From the IMG/VR virus record IMGVR_UViG_3300022752_000198, positions 1-35,902 of that record: 35,902 nucleotides of DNA; one strand, given 5' to 3'. Position numbers and translations under genes: made by a program. This DNA comes from a virus. Below, one piece after another: positions 1-7,537 of this stretch (position 1 is its first letter; each line of letters begins with the position of its first letter). The notes beneath the pieces were generated by a model that was given only the letters and a program-made list of their open reading frames with translations, was not told the origin of the DNA and searched no databases.

Positions 1-41
1 TTTGCTAACGCCTTTGCGTCAATTGTTCCGAAAATTGCCAT
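1..41 (-). CDS. Truncated gene at left edge, N-terminus only
   Basis: Only the first 13 codons are inside the window (MAIFGTIDAKALA), reading off the left edge. The ATG at 41-39 is preceded by an AGAGGA ribosome-binding site and, about 38 bases upstream, by a full TATAAATA late-promoter motif lying just beyond a terminator. This arrangement marks a true late gene start, probably a virion or morphogenesis protein. Thirteen residues are too few to name the product. Confidence 0.6.
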   Translation of the reverse strand, partial: MAIFGTIDAKALA

Positions 42-78
42 CGGTTTCCTCTATACAATATTTGCTTTTCTAAAAAGT

Positions 79-86
79 ATTTATAA
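79..86 (-). promoter_or_regulatory. Late promoter TATAAATA
   Basis: The minus strand reads TATAAATA, the full T4-type late promoter motif recognised by gp55 sigma. It sits immediately after the T-run of the terminator at 84-109, with two bases shared. A start 6-8 bases downstream gives a leader of about 30 bases with an AGAGGA site before the ATG at 41. Confidence 0.75.
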
Positions 87-109
87 AAAAAGGGATGCCT
101 AAGCATCCC
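84..109 (-). terminator. Rho-independent terminator after the 56-aa gene
   Basis: The minus strand forms a 7-bp stem GGGATGC / GCATCCC with loop TTAG, followed directly by seven T residues. It lies 22 bases beyond the stop of the 56-aa gene and insulates that unit from the late promoter that begins in its T-run. Confidence 0.9.
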
Positions 110-130
110 CAAGAACATATGATTTGATTA

Positions 131-301
131 TCAGCAACCCTTCATAAGAGCAGTTCTTACTGTTGCTGCGATTACGTTGTCAACATCGTTGTCGGTCTTC
201 TCAACATATCTGTCAAGTAGATCACATACGAGTCTCTTGGTGTGGCAGCTATTGAGTGCTGCGAAGATTATTGGTTTTAGTAGTTCTACGAGTGCGCCCA
301 T
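131..301 (-). CDS. Small hypothetical protein, 56 aa
   Basis: This short frame begins MGALVELLKPIIFAALNS and ends ALMKGC, with TGA at 133-131. The start ATG at 301-299 has a good AGAGGA ribosome-binding site seven bases upstream, and the stop is followed by a strong terminator, so it is very likely a real gene. The N-terminal third is hydrophobic (residues 4-17), the middle is charged (CDLLDRYVEKTDND), and the last part is amphipathic. It closes the late-type cluster after the 301-aa gene, 31 bases downstream of that stop. I recall similar small proteins in T4-like cyanophages but no function. A short membrane-interacting role is possible but unproven. Confidence 0.75.
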   Translation of the reverse strand: MGALVELLKPIIFAALNSCHTKRLVCDLLDRYVEKTDNDVDNVIAATVRTALMKGC

Positions 302-332
302 GGTTATATCCTCTAAGAGAGTTTACAGCTAT

Positions 333-1238
333 TTAGGCTGATTTTTTTGCCATTGTGGTAGCAGTTCCATACATCACTTCTTTTGCTCTGTCACCATACT
401 TTGACTTGAAGGATCCAAACTTCTTCTTCATACCTTTAACAAACTTTTCTTTCTTTGCTGCTTCTGCCTTAGAAAGTTTCTTCTCGTCAAGAACTTCTAG
501 ATTTTTTTCATAGTTCATAGCATGTTCGTGAACTTCGCTAATCATAATTTCAAGTTCTTCTACTGGAACGTTGTGAAGGATAATTCCTTCTGCTTCATTC
601 ACAATATCATAATGAGTAACAGTTCCATCATCAAGCATTGTATGCTCACCAGAAACCACAGAATACTCTACTCCCTCTTTCTTTACTTTTTTTGCACAAT
701 TGTGTTTTTTCTTCATTTTGCCATCTTCTAATTCAAAATATTCTTTTTTCAATTCTTTCTTTGCTTTCTTACCAGTTTCTTTTTCTGGGTCATTAGGAAT
801 ATCAACATCAGGCATCACTTCAATCTCAACCTTCTTTCCCTCAGCAATTTCTGCCGCCTTCTCCCACATTTCCTTTACTGATTTCTTAGCTTTCTTAGCA
901 CGAAGCAATGCGAAGTCGTGTGCGTCTACTTTACCATTCTTGTTAGCATCAATCTTTTCTTGATTACCAGGCATGTCTCTTGCCTCTTTCATTTTTTCTT
1001 TCTTCTCTTCTGCTTTACCTTCCTTGTGCTTCTTCTCTCCCTTCTCTTCTTTCTCAGACTTTTCCCACTCTTCAGACTTCACACACTTGTCTTTACCATT
1101 CTCTGTGCCAGCATATTTGTAACCCTTCCAGCAAGCTTTGCCGTCAGCACCTTGCTCCTTGCCTTCTTTGTTCTTTGCCTCATCGAGTTCAGCAACTGCC
1201 TTTTCGATCAAGTGTTTTGAAAACTCATCAATTGTCAT
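333..1238 (-). CDS. Lys/Glu-rich protein with an EF-hand-like loop, 301 aa
   Basis: The protein is extremely rich in Lys and Glu, especially residues 55-90 and 155-190, and probably largely disordered or coiled. Residues 97-108 (DANKNGKVDAHD) match an EF-hand or dockerin-type calcium loop: D97, N99, N101, G102, D105 and D108 are at ligand or turn positions. Two cysteines (C36, C52) frame a CWKGYKYAG...DKCV segment. The ATG at 1238 lies inside the 3' end of the upstream 95-aa gene (11-bp overlap), and a full TATAAATA lies 22 bases upstream, so it is probably expressed late. A late, highly charged protein could be an internal head or scaffold-like protein, but this is inference; no family was recognised with certainty. 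Confidence 0.8.
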   Translation of the reverse strand: MTIDEFSKHLIEKAVAELDEAKNKEGKEQGADGKACWKGYKYAGTENGKDKCVKSEEWEKSEKEEKGEKKHKEGKAEEKKEKMKEARDMPGNQEKIDANKNGKVDAHDFALLRAKKAKKSVKEMWEKAAEIAEGKKVEIEVMPDVDIPNDPEKETGKKAKKELKKEYFELEDGKMKKKHNCAKKVKKEGVEYSVVSGEHTMLDDGTVTHYDIVNEAEGIILHNVPVEELEIMISEVHEHAMNYEKNLEVLDEKKLSKAEAAKKEKFVKGMKKKFGSFKSKYGDRAKEVMYGTATTMAKKSA

Positions 1239-1515
1239 TGGTCTTTTGTCGTTTATTTTTATTTATAAATGACTTGACCTTATCCTTGGCACTCATCTCT
1301 TTTTCATCACATCCACAATGTTCTTTAATATCTTTCACCCAAGCGCGAAACATTTTGCCTTCAGTTGTCACAGCAATTACATAGTTAACTCCACGCCTAT
1401 GAATCTTTCCTACTTCCCCATCAATATTTTGAATTGTATCACCTTCAACAAATACATTACCAAGTCTAAAAGACTTTTGTTTTGATTGCTGTAATAAGTC
1501 TTTTAATGATTTCAT
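1228..1515 (-). CDS. Hypothetical protein, 95 aa, possibly SH3-like
   Basis: The product has a basic N-terminus (SLKDLLQQSKQKSFRLG), then a beta-rich core alternating short strands and turns (VFVEGDTIQNIDGEVGKI, GVNYVIAVTTEGKMFRAWVKD), and a lysine-rich tail. The core looks like a small SH3-like barrel of the kind found in phage accessory proteins, though no family was recognised. An AATAAATA late motif overlaps the stop codon of the upstream nucleotidyltransferase gene. The gene overlaps the 301-aa gene start by 11 bp, suggesting translational coupling within the late cluster. Confidence 0.75.
   Translation of the reverse strand: MKSLKDLLQQSKQKSFRLGNVFVEGDTIQNIDGEVGKIHRRGVNYVIAVTTEGKMFRAWVKDIKEHCGCDEKEMSAKDKVKSFINKNKRQKTNDN
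1260..1267 (-). promoter_or_regulatory. Late promoter TATAAATA for the 301-aa gene
   Basis: A full TATAAATA on the minus strand inside the last codons of the 95-aa gene. The predicted start near 1254 leaves a 15-base leader before the ATG at 1238. Confidence 0.6.
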
Positions 1516-1528
1516 AGTGTTTTATTTT

Positions 1529-1536
1529 TATTTATT
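1529..1536 (-). promoter_or_regulatory. Late promoter AATAAATA for the 95-aa gene
   Basis: AATAAATA on the minus strand contains the TAA stop of the nucleotidyltransferase gene and lies 14 bases upstream of the next ATG. The same stop-codon overlap recurs before gp67-like and gp20. Confidence 0.55.
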
Positions 1537-2104
1537 TAAAGTTTGACGGGAGCCTTGTTCTTATTTCATCCATAAGTTTTTTACAATCTTTGTCAGATAA
1601 TGCTGTTGGAATACCTTGTCTAAAAGTTTTAAAGTCTGCGGCAAATGCAGCTCTTCTCATTTTAGTTCCAGAGATTGCAAAAGTATCTCCATCCGCATCA
1701 CGATCTCCAGAAGAGATTACATCTAGTTCATTAAAAGTAAAATCTTTACCATTATACTTTTTAATCCATTGCATCGCAGGAACTCTATCAGACCCAACAA
1801 CAAAGTAAGCATTATCATAACCAAGAGATTGTATCTCTTTCAAAATAGTTACAGGATCTTTTGCTTCTGCACTACTGAATATTTTACCCCTGTGATCTGG
1901 TAATGATTTATTCATATAAGTTAATTTAATATCTGGCGGAAGTGGATTGTTTCCTTTAGTATCTACCGACTGACTGATATAAATGCGATAATCATTAGTG
2001 CCCGCAATCCTTTTTAAATTAGAAAAATTTTCGGCATGACCAGTGGTGCAGGGTTGAAATCTGCCAAATGTAAAATAACAACTTTTGTATTCTATAAGGC
2101 TCAT
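1532..2104 (-). CDS. HIGH-type nucleotidyltransferase (cytidylyltransferase-like), 190 aa
   Basis: The protein belongs to the HIGH nucleotidylyltransferase superfamily, which joins a nucleoside monophosphate from NTP to a phosphorylated substrate (as NMN or pantetheine-phosphate adenylyltransferases do). Visible motifs: GRFQPCTTGH at residues 14-23 (HxGH variant TTGH), NPLPPDIK at 53-60, VVGSDRV at 102-108 and the C-terminal ISGTKMR at 144-150, equivalent to the ISSTxxR nucleotide-binding motif. Marine T4-like phages carry this FGRFxPxTxGH...SASKMR family widely, with unproven substrate. Its ATG overlaps the TGA of the KxDG protein gene (ATGA), so the two are translationally coupled. Location in a late-promoter unit argues for action late in infection. 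Substrate could be NMN, a lipid head group or a sugar phosphate; I cannot decide. Confidence 0.88.
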   Translation of the reverse strand: MSLIEYKSCYFTFGRFQPCTTGHAENFSNLKRIAGTNDYRIYISQSVDTKGNNPLPPDIKLTYMNKSLPDHRGKIFSSAEAKDPVTILKEIQSLGYDNAYFVVGSDRVPAMQWIKKYNGKDFTFNELDVISSGDRDADGDTFAISGTKMRRAAFAADFKTFRQGIPTALSDKDCKKLMDEIRTRLPSNFK

Positions 2105-3309
2105 TTCTTCCAGTTCTTTTCGATTGTAAAATTATTTTTACTGAACTCAATGCGATTAACTAATTTCACCATGTCACCATCTTGATGAAGCACATAACCT
2201 TCTGGAGTAGTAACTTTGTATCCTCCATCAATCTCAACAAAAGTTCTGAACTGTTCTAATGAATCCAGTTTTTGTATAATGAATAACTTTGCTTCTTGAA
2301 TGGTTTTATAAAGAGCGACAAATGCTTTGAATTCTAGTTCATTATCTTCTAAGTATTTAATACCGCTATAAAGAAATTCTCTTTTTTTAGTTTGAGCGGC
2401 AGCTGTTTTTACAGAATTAATTTCTTTATCCATCTTTTCTTTATAAAACAAAGCAAAAGATTTTAAAGTTGACGCAACATTAGTAATTGTTCTTGCTGCT
2501 TTAATTTCTGCATTAAAAAATGGTTTAAGATAAGATCCCACAAAAAATTTTGCATCTCCCGTTGTGCCAGAATTTTCCACAAGATAATTATGAAAATCTA
2601 CAGAGATTTCACACATTCTGTTTATTTTTTGAATGTATCTATTAAATGTCAGTTCCTCTGTTTGTGTAAAAGATACTTGTTGAACTTGCGTATCATTAGA
2701 GATAACGGCTACATCATCAACAGAATTAAACTTTGAAATATCCACACGAGGCCCTGCAGACATATCTGCAAGATCAGGACCACCAGAATAATTAGTATGA
2801 AAGACCACTCCAATCTTAGCTCGATTGACTTTTTTACCAATAGGATGATCAGTTGGGATACCATATGTAATCGTGTTGGGTCTGAATACTATGAGTTCTT
2901 CACCATCTACTCTTCTAGTTTTCTTATCATCAGTGAATAGAAGATCTCCCTGAATGACGCCAGTAATACCAAGTTTAGAAAAATACTGAAGACAATCTTT
3001 AAGTTTTTTATTTAACTCACCCTCATATAAATTGTCAATATCATCTTTAGTATAGCAAATCTTAGGATCTTTTTTATTGAATACCGATTTAGTGCCAACA
3101 AAAAAAGTTCCTGTCATGGGATCTGTTCCGCAAACTACAGACGGAGCGCCATCCCATTTAGTTTGTAAGAACCCCCCAGTAGATTTCTTGCCAATCATAT
3201 TTTTAAGTTCTGTAAGAAATCCAACGATGGCAAAACACCCCGCCGAACCATAATTTAGAATTTCATCTTCTAAATGTTCTAAGTGTTTTAATTTTACTAC
3301 GTTTGCCAT
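2101..3309 (-). CDS. KxDG nucleotidyltransferase (ligase-like) family protein, 402 aa
   Basis: Residues 50-57 read TKWDGAPS, with K51-x-D-G the signature of covalent nucleotidyltransferases (DNA and RNA ligases, capping enzymes), where the lysine carries AMP or GMP. Further fits are GVIQGDLLFT (a possible motif III), EELIVFRPNTITYGIP (position of motif IV, not the classical EGxVxK) and a later KKVNRAKIG stretch (possible motif V). The C-terminal half is helical and matches no ligase accessory domain I know. Length suits a small ligase, but the weak motif IV means activity must be shown. The start ATG shares one base with the stop of the 464-aa gene and the end overlaps the HIGH nucleotidyltransferase, forming a coupled three-gene unit. 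I recall homologues as uncharacterised proteins in marine T4-like phages. Confidence 0.8.
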   Translation of the reverse strand: MANVVKLKHLEHLEDEILNYGSAGCFAIVGFLTELKNMIGKKSTGGFLQTKWDGAPSVVCGTDPMTGTFFVGTKSVFNKKDPKICYTKDDIDNLYEGELNKKLKDCLQYFSKLGITGVIQGDLLFTDDKKTRRVDGEELIVFRPNTITYGIPTDHPIGKKVNRAKIGVVFHTNYSGGPDLADMSAGPRVDISKFNSVDDVAVISNDTQVQQVSFTQTEELTFNRYIQKINRMCEISVDFHNYLVENSGTTGDAKFFVGSYLKPFFNAEIKAARTITNVASTLKSFALFYKEKMDKEINSVKTAAAQTKKREFLYSGIKYLEDNELEFKAFVALYKTIQEAKLFIIQKLDSLEQFRTFVEIDGGYKVTTPEGYVLHQDGDMVKLVNRIEFSKNNFTIEKNWKK

Positions 3310-4703
3310 TACACAAGTTTATAGTTTAATGTTCCGCTACCAGCTTCCAAAGAAGTTTCAGAATCCACAGCTGACTTATCACCTTTAAATATCACATTAA
3401 CTGCAGATGACTTCAAAACTTTGAAGTATATTTCCCCAGTATTTATAAACTTCCTATCATCCATATGCAACTGAAAAAAAGTTTTTCCTGCTAAAATACT
3501 TTTTAATGTATTCTCTAAAGCAGGAGTATTAGAAACTTCCATATTTAATCTATCTGCTATCATTCTAGAGAACGCTGATGTTATAGATCTCAAAGAAACA
3601 TTTTTATTTTTAAATGTTGATAATTGTTTATATCCTGGTTGAGATTTCAATTCATCAACTTTTTCTTTTATTTTTCTATAAAGACTTGCTGATTGTGCAG
3701 ATAATGTTTCTCGTTTTAATTCTGCAAAAAATATTTCTGGGTCAACTGTGGTATCCTTCATTATCTCCCTTACTCCACAATAATACAAAACTGCTCTACC
3801 CTTATTTTGATAACCATTCACTGACTCGCAACTTCTTATTAATTGTTTAATTGCAGAATCTTTTGCCATTCTAGTAATACTTTGTTCAGTTTTATTGGCA
3901 ATCACTAACGGCATAATATTATTCCAAACCGAAGCTTCTGCTCCTTCTCCAAATTTACTCGAAATACATGCTCTAGCACCGTTTGAATAAATGAAGGCAG
4001 AATCTATACCACCAAAAGATTGGTCATCTGGAACAACAAATTGACTCAATCCTTCGTGAATAATTCTTCTACTAAAAATATCTGTGCCGTATCTATTCTT
4101 TAAAGCAAAATAACCAGGCAGCAATTCTCCCAAATAAATACCCAATCGTTTCTTATCATTTTCGTGTATTGCTGGAATCCAATTAAATTTATTACTAACC
4201 TGAGATCCCGTAGAATCCATATTATCCATAAAAAAATCAAGAACTTGTTCTAAGACATGATCTGGTGTAGAAGCAGAAGATTCTAATCCAGATATAACTG
4301 ATTTTGCTATTTCATCAGCGTCAGTAAAAACTCTACACAAAACATTTGGTTGACCATTTAAATAATCTAATGTTTCTAATTTAACTCCTTCTGCCAATTT
4401 AGAAGCAGTAGTACTCCAACTTTTCCAAACTCCTTCTCTCGGTTTATTAATAGAGTCTACAGGAAAATAACCACTTTTCGCTCCATTATCATATATGATA
4501 GGCAATCTTGTTTGATATTCGCTGCCACCATGAACAACAATAGGAGTACCATCATCAAGTCTTTCTGATGTTTTTTTATCTGGACCTGGAGAATAAACGT
4601 AGTTTTTATCGCTAGTGGTTTTAGTATTTGCTTTTACTGTTGTGGAGACAGTTTTATCTTTATAATATTTTTCCCAGGCTTGTCTTCCGCTCCTTGCTGG
4701 CAT
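3309..4703 (-). CDS. Unknown 464-aa protein heading the late nucleotidyltransferase operon
   Basis: No family was recognised with certainty. The basic N-terminus (MPARSGRQAWEKYYKDK) and a beta-rich first hundred residues are followed by a mostly helical body. Residues 228-257 hold the most motif-like stretch: SFGGIDSAFIYSNG, then ACISSKFGEGAEAS. The spacing of D234 and K250 is loosely like a PD-(D/E)xK nuclease core (D...xSK), but the acidic residue before the lysine is missing, so this is only a suggestion. The gene is first of a coupled trio with the KxDG and HIGH nucleotidyltransferases. Its start is controlled by an overlapping terminator, late promoter and GGGGG ribosome-binding site, so it is probably made late and may be a virion or packaging-associated protein. 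Confidence 0.8.
   Translation of the reverse strand: MPARSGRQAWEKYYKDKTVSTTVKANTKTTSDKNYVYSPGPDKKTSERLDDGTPIVVHGGSEYQTRLPIIYDNGAKSGYFPVDSINKPREGVWKSWSTTASKLAEGVKLETLDYLNGQPNVLCRVFTDADEIAKSVISGLESSASTPDHVLEQVLDFFMDNMDSTGSQVSNKFNWIPAIHENDKKRLGIYLGELLPGYFALKNRYGTDIFSRRIIHEGLSQFVVPDDQSFGGIDSAFIYSNGARACISSKFGEGAEASVWNNIMPLVIANKTEQSITRMAKDSAIKQLIRSCESVNGYQNKGRAVLYYCGVREIMKDTTVDPEIFFAELKRETLSAQSASLYRKIKEKVDELKSQPGYKQLSTFKNKNVSLRSITSAFSRMIADRLNMEVSNTPALENTLKSILAGKTFFQLHMDDRKFINTGEIYFKVLKSSAVNVIFKGDKSAVDSETSLEAGSGTLNYKLV
3440..3447 (-). promoter_or_regulatory. Possible internal late promoter TATAAATA
   Basis: A full TATAAATA lies within the 3' end of the 464-aa gene, 131 bases upstream of the KxDG gene start. 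It could give extra late transcription of the two nucleotidyltransferase genes, but the motif also occurs by chance in AT-rich coding DNA. Confidence 0.35.
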
Positions 4704-4706
4704 ATG

Positions 4707-4727
4707 AAAAAACCCCCTTACGGGGGT
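4707..4727 (-). terminator. Rho-independent terminator after MazG, overlapping the next RBS
   Basis: The minus strand has a 6-bp stem ACCCCC / GGGGGT with loop GTAA, followed by six T residues (one shared with the stem). It begins six bases after the MazG stop. Its 3' arm AAGGGGG is also the only good ribosome-binding site for the 464-aa gene (nine bases before the ATG). Transcripts arriving from MazG should stop here or have that site masked. Confidence 0.85.
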
Positions 4728-4734
4728 ATTTATT
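4727..4734 (-). promoter_or_regulatory. Late promoter AATAAATA whose start bisects the terminator
   Basis: AATAAATA on the minus strand includes the MazG stop codon region. With T4 late geometry (motif at -13 to -6) the start is G at 4721, the first loop base of the terminator hairpin. Late mRNA would lack the 5' arm and begin GTAAGGGGG, with the ribosome-binding site free. Confidence 0.65.
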
Positions 4735-5137
4735 AAATATCAGTAGAAACTCGATTTTCACTTCGTTCAATACTAAAAGTTCCTTCAGGATATCGAGCAC
4801 TCAGTTTCTCGAAGTTCATTTGAGCAATCTCTTCGAAAGAAATATCAAGAGCAATACATGCTTGAGCGATATACCAGAGAATATCTCCAAGCTCTCGCTT
4901 CATATGGAAGATATTATCTTCGTTGTAAGGTTTACCTTGAAAAGCAATCTTCTTTACAATCTCAGTAAACTCACCACCCTCAGCAGTGATACCACAAGCA
5001 GCGGTCATAAGACGTTGAATATCAGCACCTTGATTTTTTAGTTCAAGAATACGATCAATAAACTCGCTCGTATCACGGGATGCTGGACTAGTAACTTCAC
5101 CAACAAATTGAACATACTTATTAAGATCGACTGTCAT
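4733..5137 (-). CDS. mazG: MazG-like nucleotide pyrophosphohydrolase, 134 aa
   Basis: An all-alpha NTP pyrophosphohydrolase of the MazG/dUTPase-2 type, which hydrolyses (d)NTPs to monophosphates or possibly degrades (p)ppGpp-like alarmones. The metal-binding EGGEFTE at about residues 53-59 and ELGDILWY at about 83-90 supply the expected EExxE and ExxD acidic residues; the NFEKLSARYPEGTF tail is typical of the family. A single MazG domain of this size is usual for phages, and T4-like cyanophages frequently carry one. It is the last gene of the gp43-uvsX-gp41 unit: its ATG overlaps the gp41 stop by 4 bp, and a terminator follows. Likely early or middle expression alongside replication. Confidence 0.9.
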   Translation of the reverse strand: MTVDLNKYVQFVGEVTSPASRDTSEFIDRILELKNQGADIQRLMTAACGITAEGGEFTEIVKKIAFQGKPYNEDNIFHMKRELGDILWYIAQACIALDISFEEIAQMNFEKLSARYPEGTFSIERSENRVSTDI

Positions 5138-6516
5138 AGAATAAAACTGGTAAATTTACTTTGCGTGTTTCTGCTTTGTTCTGCTGCCATCTCTTCGAAG
5201 TCATATTCTTCTTCTTTATCAGATGATAAGTCAACAGCGTTATCAACATTATACAACTTCATACGTGCTCTGTCAACCCCAACAAGGAAACGTTTATACA
5301 TGGTAGGATCGTTGTATCGATTCTTCAATTGTTTAACCATTATCTTACCATCCTTTTCCAGATCCTCTGTAGCGATGAGAGCAAACATAAAGTCAGCAGT
5401 AGCTGGCAAGCCAAAAGACTCACTGGTATCAGTGAGATCGACATCACTATTGCCAAACCCAGACCTTGTAGTTTGTGTAGCAGAGACAAGTGGGACATTG
5501 TGTTCCACTGCCAATCCTCTAAGTTCTTCTGCGATTGCCTTGACATAAGTATAAGAGTTTACAATTGCTCCCTTGTATCTAGCCGAAGCACAGATATTAA
5601 GGTAATCGATAAAAATAATATCAGGTTTAAAAGTTTTTTTAAGTTGAAGTTCATTAAGAAGAGATTTAAAGTGACCGACATGCGCTGATGCTGTTGGGTA
5701 TTCTTTGATGATGAGACTACCTTGTGTTTTACGCTTCAGTTCATTGATACGACTTTGAAAGATTATCTCAGGCAAATCTACAAGGTCTTTGATGTTGACG
5801 TTGAATAGATTAGCATCAATACGTTCAGCAATCTTTTCCTCTGCCATCTCCATTGTTATGTATAGCACATTCTTACCAAGTGATAAGCAGTTAGCAGCAT
5901 AGTCACACATGAAGAGTGACTTGCCAACACCTGTGCCAGCAAGTGCTACGTTAAGAGTTTTGTTTGGTAGACCACCTTTAGTAATCTTATTGAAGTATTC
6001 AAGGTGGAAAGGAATCTTATCTTCTTCACGGTGGTAGAACTCATAACGCTCTACGCTATTCTCTAAGTAATCGTGACCTACATGTTCGTCGAAAGATACT
6101 GCCAGGGCCTCCTGTAGGATTGCTGGGATCGCATCCTTTGATACTTTTTGATTGCCTCCATCTGCGATCTTGATTGACTCAAGGAGGGCAAGATAGATTG
6201 CTCTGTCTTTACACCATTTTTCTGTGGTGTCGAGCAACCAGTTGTATTCGACTTCCAAATCGTTAAGTTCAGCAATTGTTTTAACTGCGTTTTGATATAC
6301 TTCCTCATTTAAATCTTTCCTCCCTTCAAGATTAATTGTCAACACTTCTTTAGTCGGCACCAGTTCATAGGTGCTTGCGAAGTTCCAAACCTCTTCGTAG
6401 ATTATACGTTCATGAATCTCATTGAAATAATCTGGTTTCACAAAAGGAACTACCTTGCGATAAAACTGTTCATTACAAATAAGATTACGCAATATGGTTG
6501 TTTCAATTCTCTCCAT
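5134..6516 (-). CDS. 41: Replicative DNA helicase-primase subunit gp41 (DnaB-like)
   Basis: Homologue of T4 gp41, the hexameric 5'-3' replicative helicase that works with primase and gp43 at the fork. The N-terminal DnaB-like helical domain (residues 1-140) precedes a RecA-like ATPase with Walker A AGTGVGKS at 193-200 and a hydrophobic strand IIFIDYLNI as Walker [11 protein letters not shown] is the usual H4 region. Length of 460 aa matches T4 gp41 (475 aa). Its start overlaps the end of uvsX by 14 bp and its stop overlaps mazG, so polymerase, UvsX, helicase and MazG form a single tightly packed unit. No primase gp61 is in the window. Confidence 0.95.
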   Translation of the reverse strand: MERIETTILRNLICNEQFYRKVVPFVKPDYFNEIHERIIYEEVWNFASTYELVPTKEVLTINLEGRKDLNEEVYQNAVKTIAELNDLEVEYNWLLDTTEKWCKDRAIYLALLESIKIADGGNQKVSKDAIPAILQEALAVSFDEHVGHDYLENSVERYEFYHREEDKIPFHLEYFNKITKGGLPNKTLNVALAGTGVGKSLFMCDYAANCLSLGKNVLYITMEMAEEKIAERIDANLFNVNIKDLVDLPEIIFQSRINELKRKTQGSLIIKEYPTASAHVGHFKSLLNELQLKKTFKPDIIFIDYLNICASARYKGAIVNSYTYVKAIAEELRGLAVEHNVPLVSATQTTRSGFGNSDVDLTDTSESFGLPATADFMFALIATEDLEKDGKIMVKQLKNRYNDPTMYKRFLVGVDRARMKLYNVDNAVDLSSDKEEEYDFEEMAAEQSRNTQSKFTSFIL

Positions 6517-7531
6517 CCGCTACTCCATACATAAACTCTTTACGGGCACATTCATCAAGGGCTTGCATTACTTCTGGTGTGAAGTATTTCTCGGGAGAAG
6601 CAAGAATAACAGAAGGATAAACAGAGGATTCACCAACAACGATACGATTCCCCTTGCGGGTGAATACTCCATACTTCTCACCCAACTCCAGTAATCCATA
6701 ATACTTATCCAATCCCCTTGCATCATAGAATAACCTCGTTTCGATATCTGAGTTTTCTTTTGTGAAGCGCGACTTCTGTGCCTTCACTTTAATAATGTTA
6801 CCTACGACTTCAGTGCCATCTTTCTCCTTCTTCTTAGACAGAAAGAGAATCGTAGAGGCAGAATATTTCAGACCAGTGCCACCACCCATTTCTTTGGTAG
6901 GAACATAAGCACCCACCACTTCATATGTATGGTTGGTAACAATCAGTGGAATGCCAGCTTGACCAAGTTTGAGTGACAGAATCCTGAAAATAGATTTAAT
7001 CACCTGAGCGCGAGTCATGTCACGAGTTTCTTTACCTGCGGAAGCATCTTCAACTTCTTTGGTTGTGGATAACATACCAAGAGAATCTAATACAAACAAC
7101 AGGGGCGGGCGATCTTCTTTCTTCAGTTTCATATACTCATCTACAACCTTGATAGACTGAGTGCGAAACTCTTGAACTGTTGACACAGGCACAAGACCAA
7201 CACGCTTAACATCAATGCCACGCGATACCATCATATCTTTGGAGATAGCAGATTCTGTCTCAAAGTAAATTACTTGAGCGGCAGGATTACTATTTAAAAA
7301 ATGCTTGCAGATTGATAACGCAAAAAAAGTTTTACCAGTGCTGGATTCGCCCGCGAGGGCTGTGATTTTGTTTGCAGGCAATCCGCCAAAGATACTCCCA
7401 GAAATAAGGGCATTAAGAATATAACTGCCAGTATCCACAAACGATTCACAGTCACCAGCAGCGACTCCATCTTCAACAACACTTGCGTATTCATTATCTA
7501 ACTCCTTAATAATAGATTTTAAAAAACTCAT
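6503..7531 (-). CDS. uvsX: RecA-like recombinase UvsX
   Basis: Strand-exchange protein of T4-type recombination-dependent replication, loaded on gp32-coated ssDNA by UvsY (encoded here at 24779-25255). Walker A GESSTGKT occupies residues 61-68, Walker B is the strand LLFVLDSLG, and the region [26 protein letters not shown] is the DNA-binding loop area of RecA/UvsX. Length 342 aa against about 390 for T4. It lies six bases downstream of gp43, and no promoter is visible in that gap, so it is cotranscribed with the polymerase. Overlaps gp41. Confidence 0.95.
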   Translation of the reverse strand: MSFLKSIIKELDNEYASVVEDGVAAGDCESFVDTGSYILNALISGSIFGGLPANKITALAGESSTGKTFFALSICKHFLNSNPAAQVIYFETESAISKDMMVSRGIDVKRVGLVPVSTVQEFRTQSIKVVDEYMKLKKEDRPPLLFVLDSLGMLSTTKEVEDASAGKETRDMTRAQVIKSIFRILSLKLGQAGIPLIVTNHTYEVVGAYVPTKEMGGGTGLKYSASTILFLSKKKEKDGTEVVGNIIKVKAQKSRFTKENSDIETRLFYDARGLDKYYGLLELGEKYGVFTRKGNRIVVGESSVYPSVILASPEKYFTPEVMQALDECARKEFMYGVADGEN

Positions 7532-7537
7532 AATACC

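Noticed and set aside
980-1384. Plus-strand open frames over the 301-aa and 95-aa genes
   Set aside because: They arise because the K/E-rich minus-strand gene has few stops on its complement; they lack ribosome-binding sites and look like no protein.
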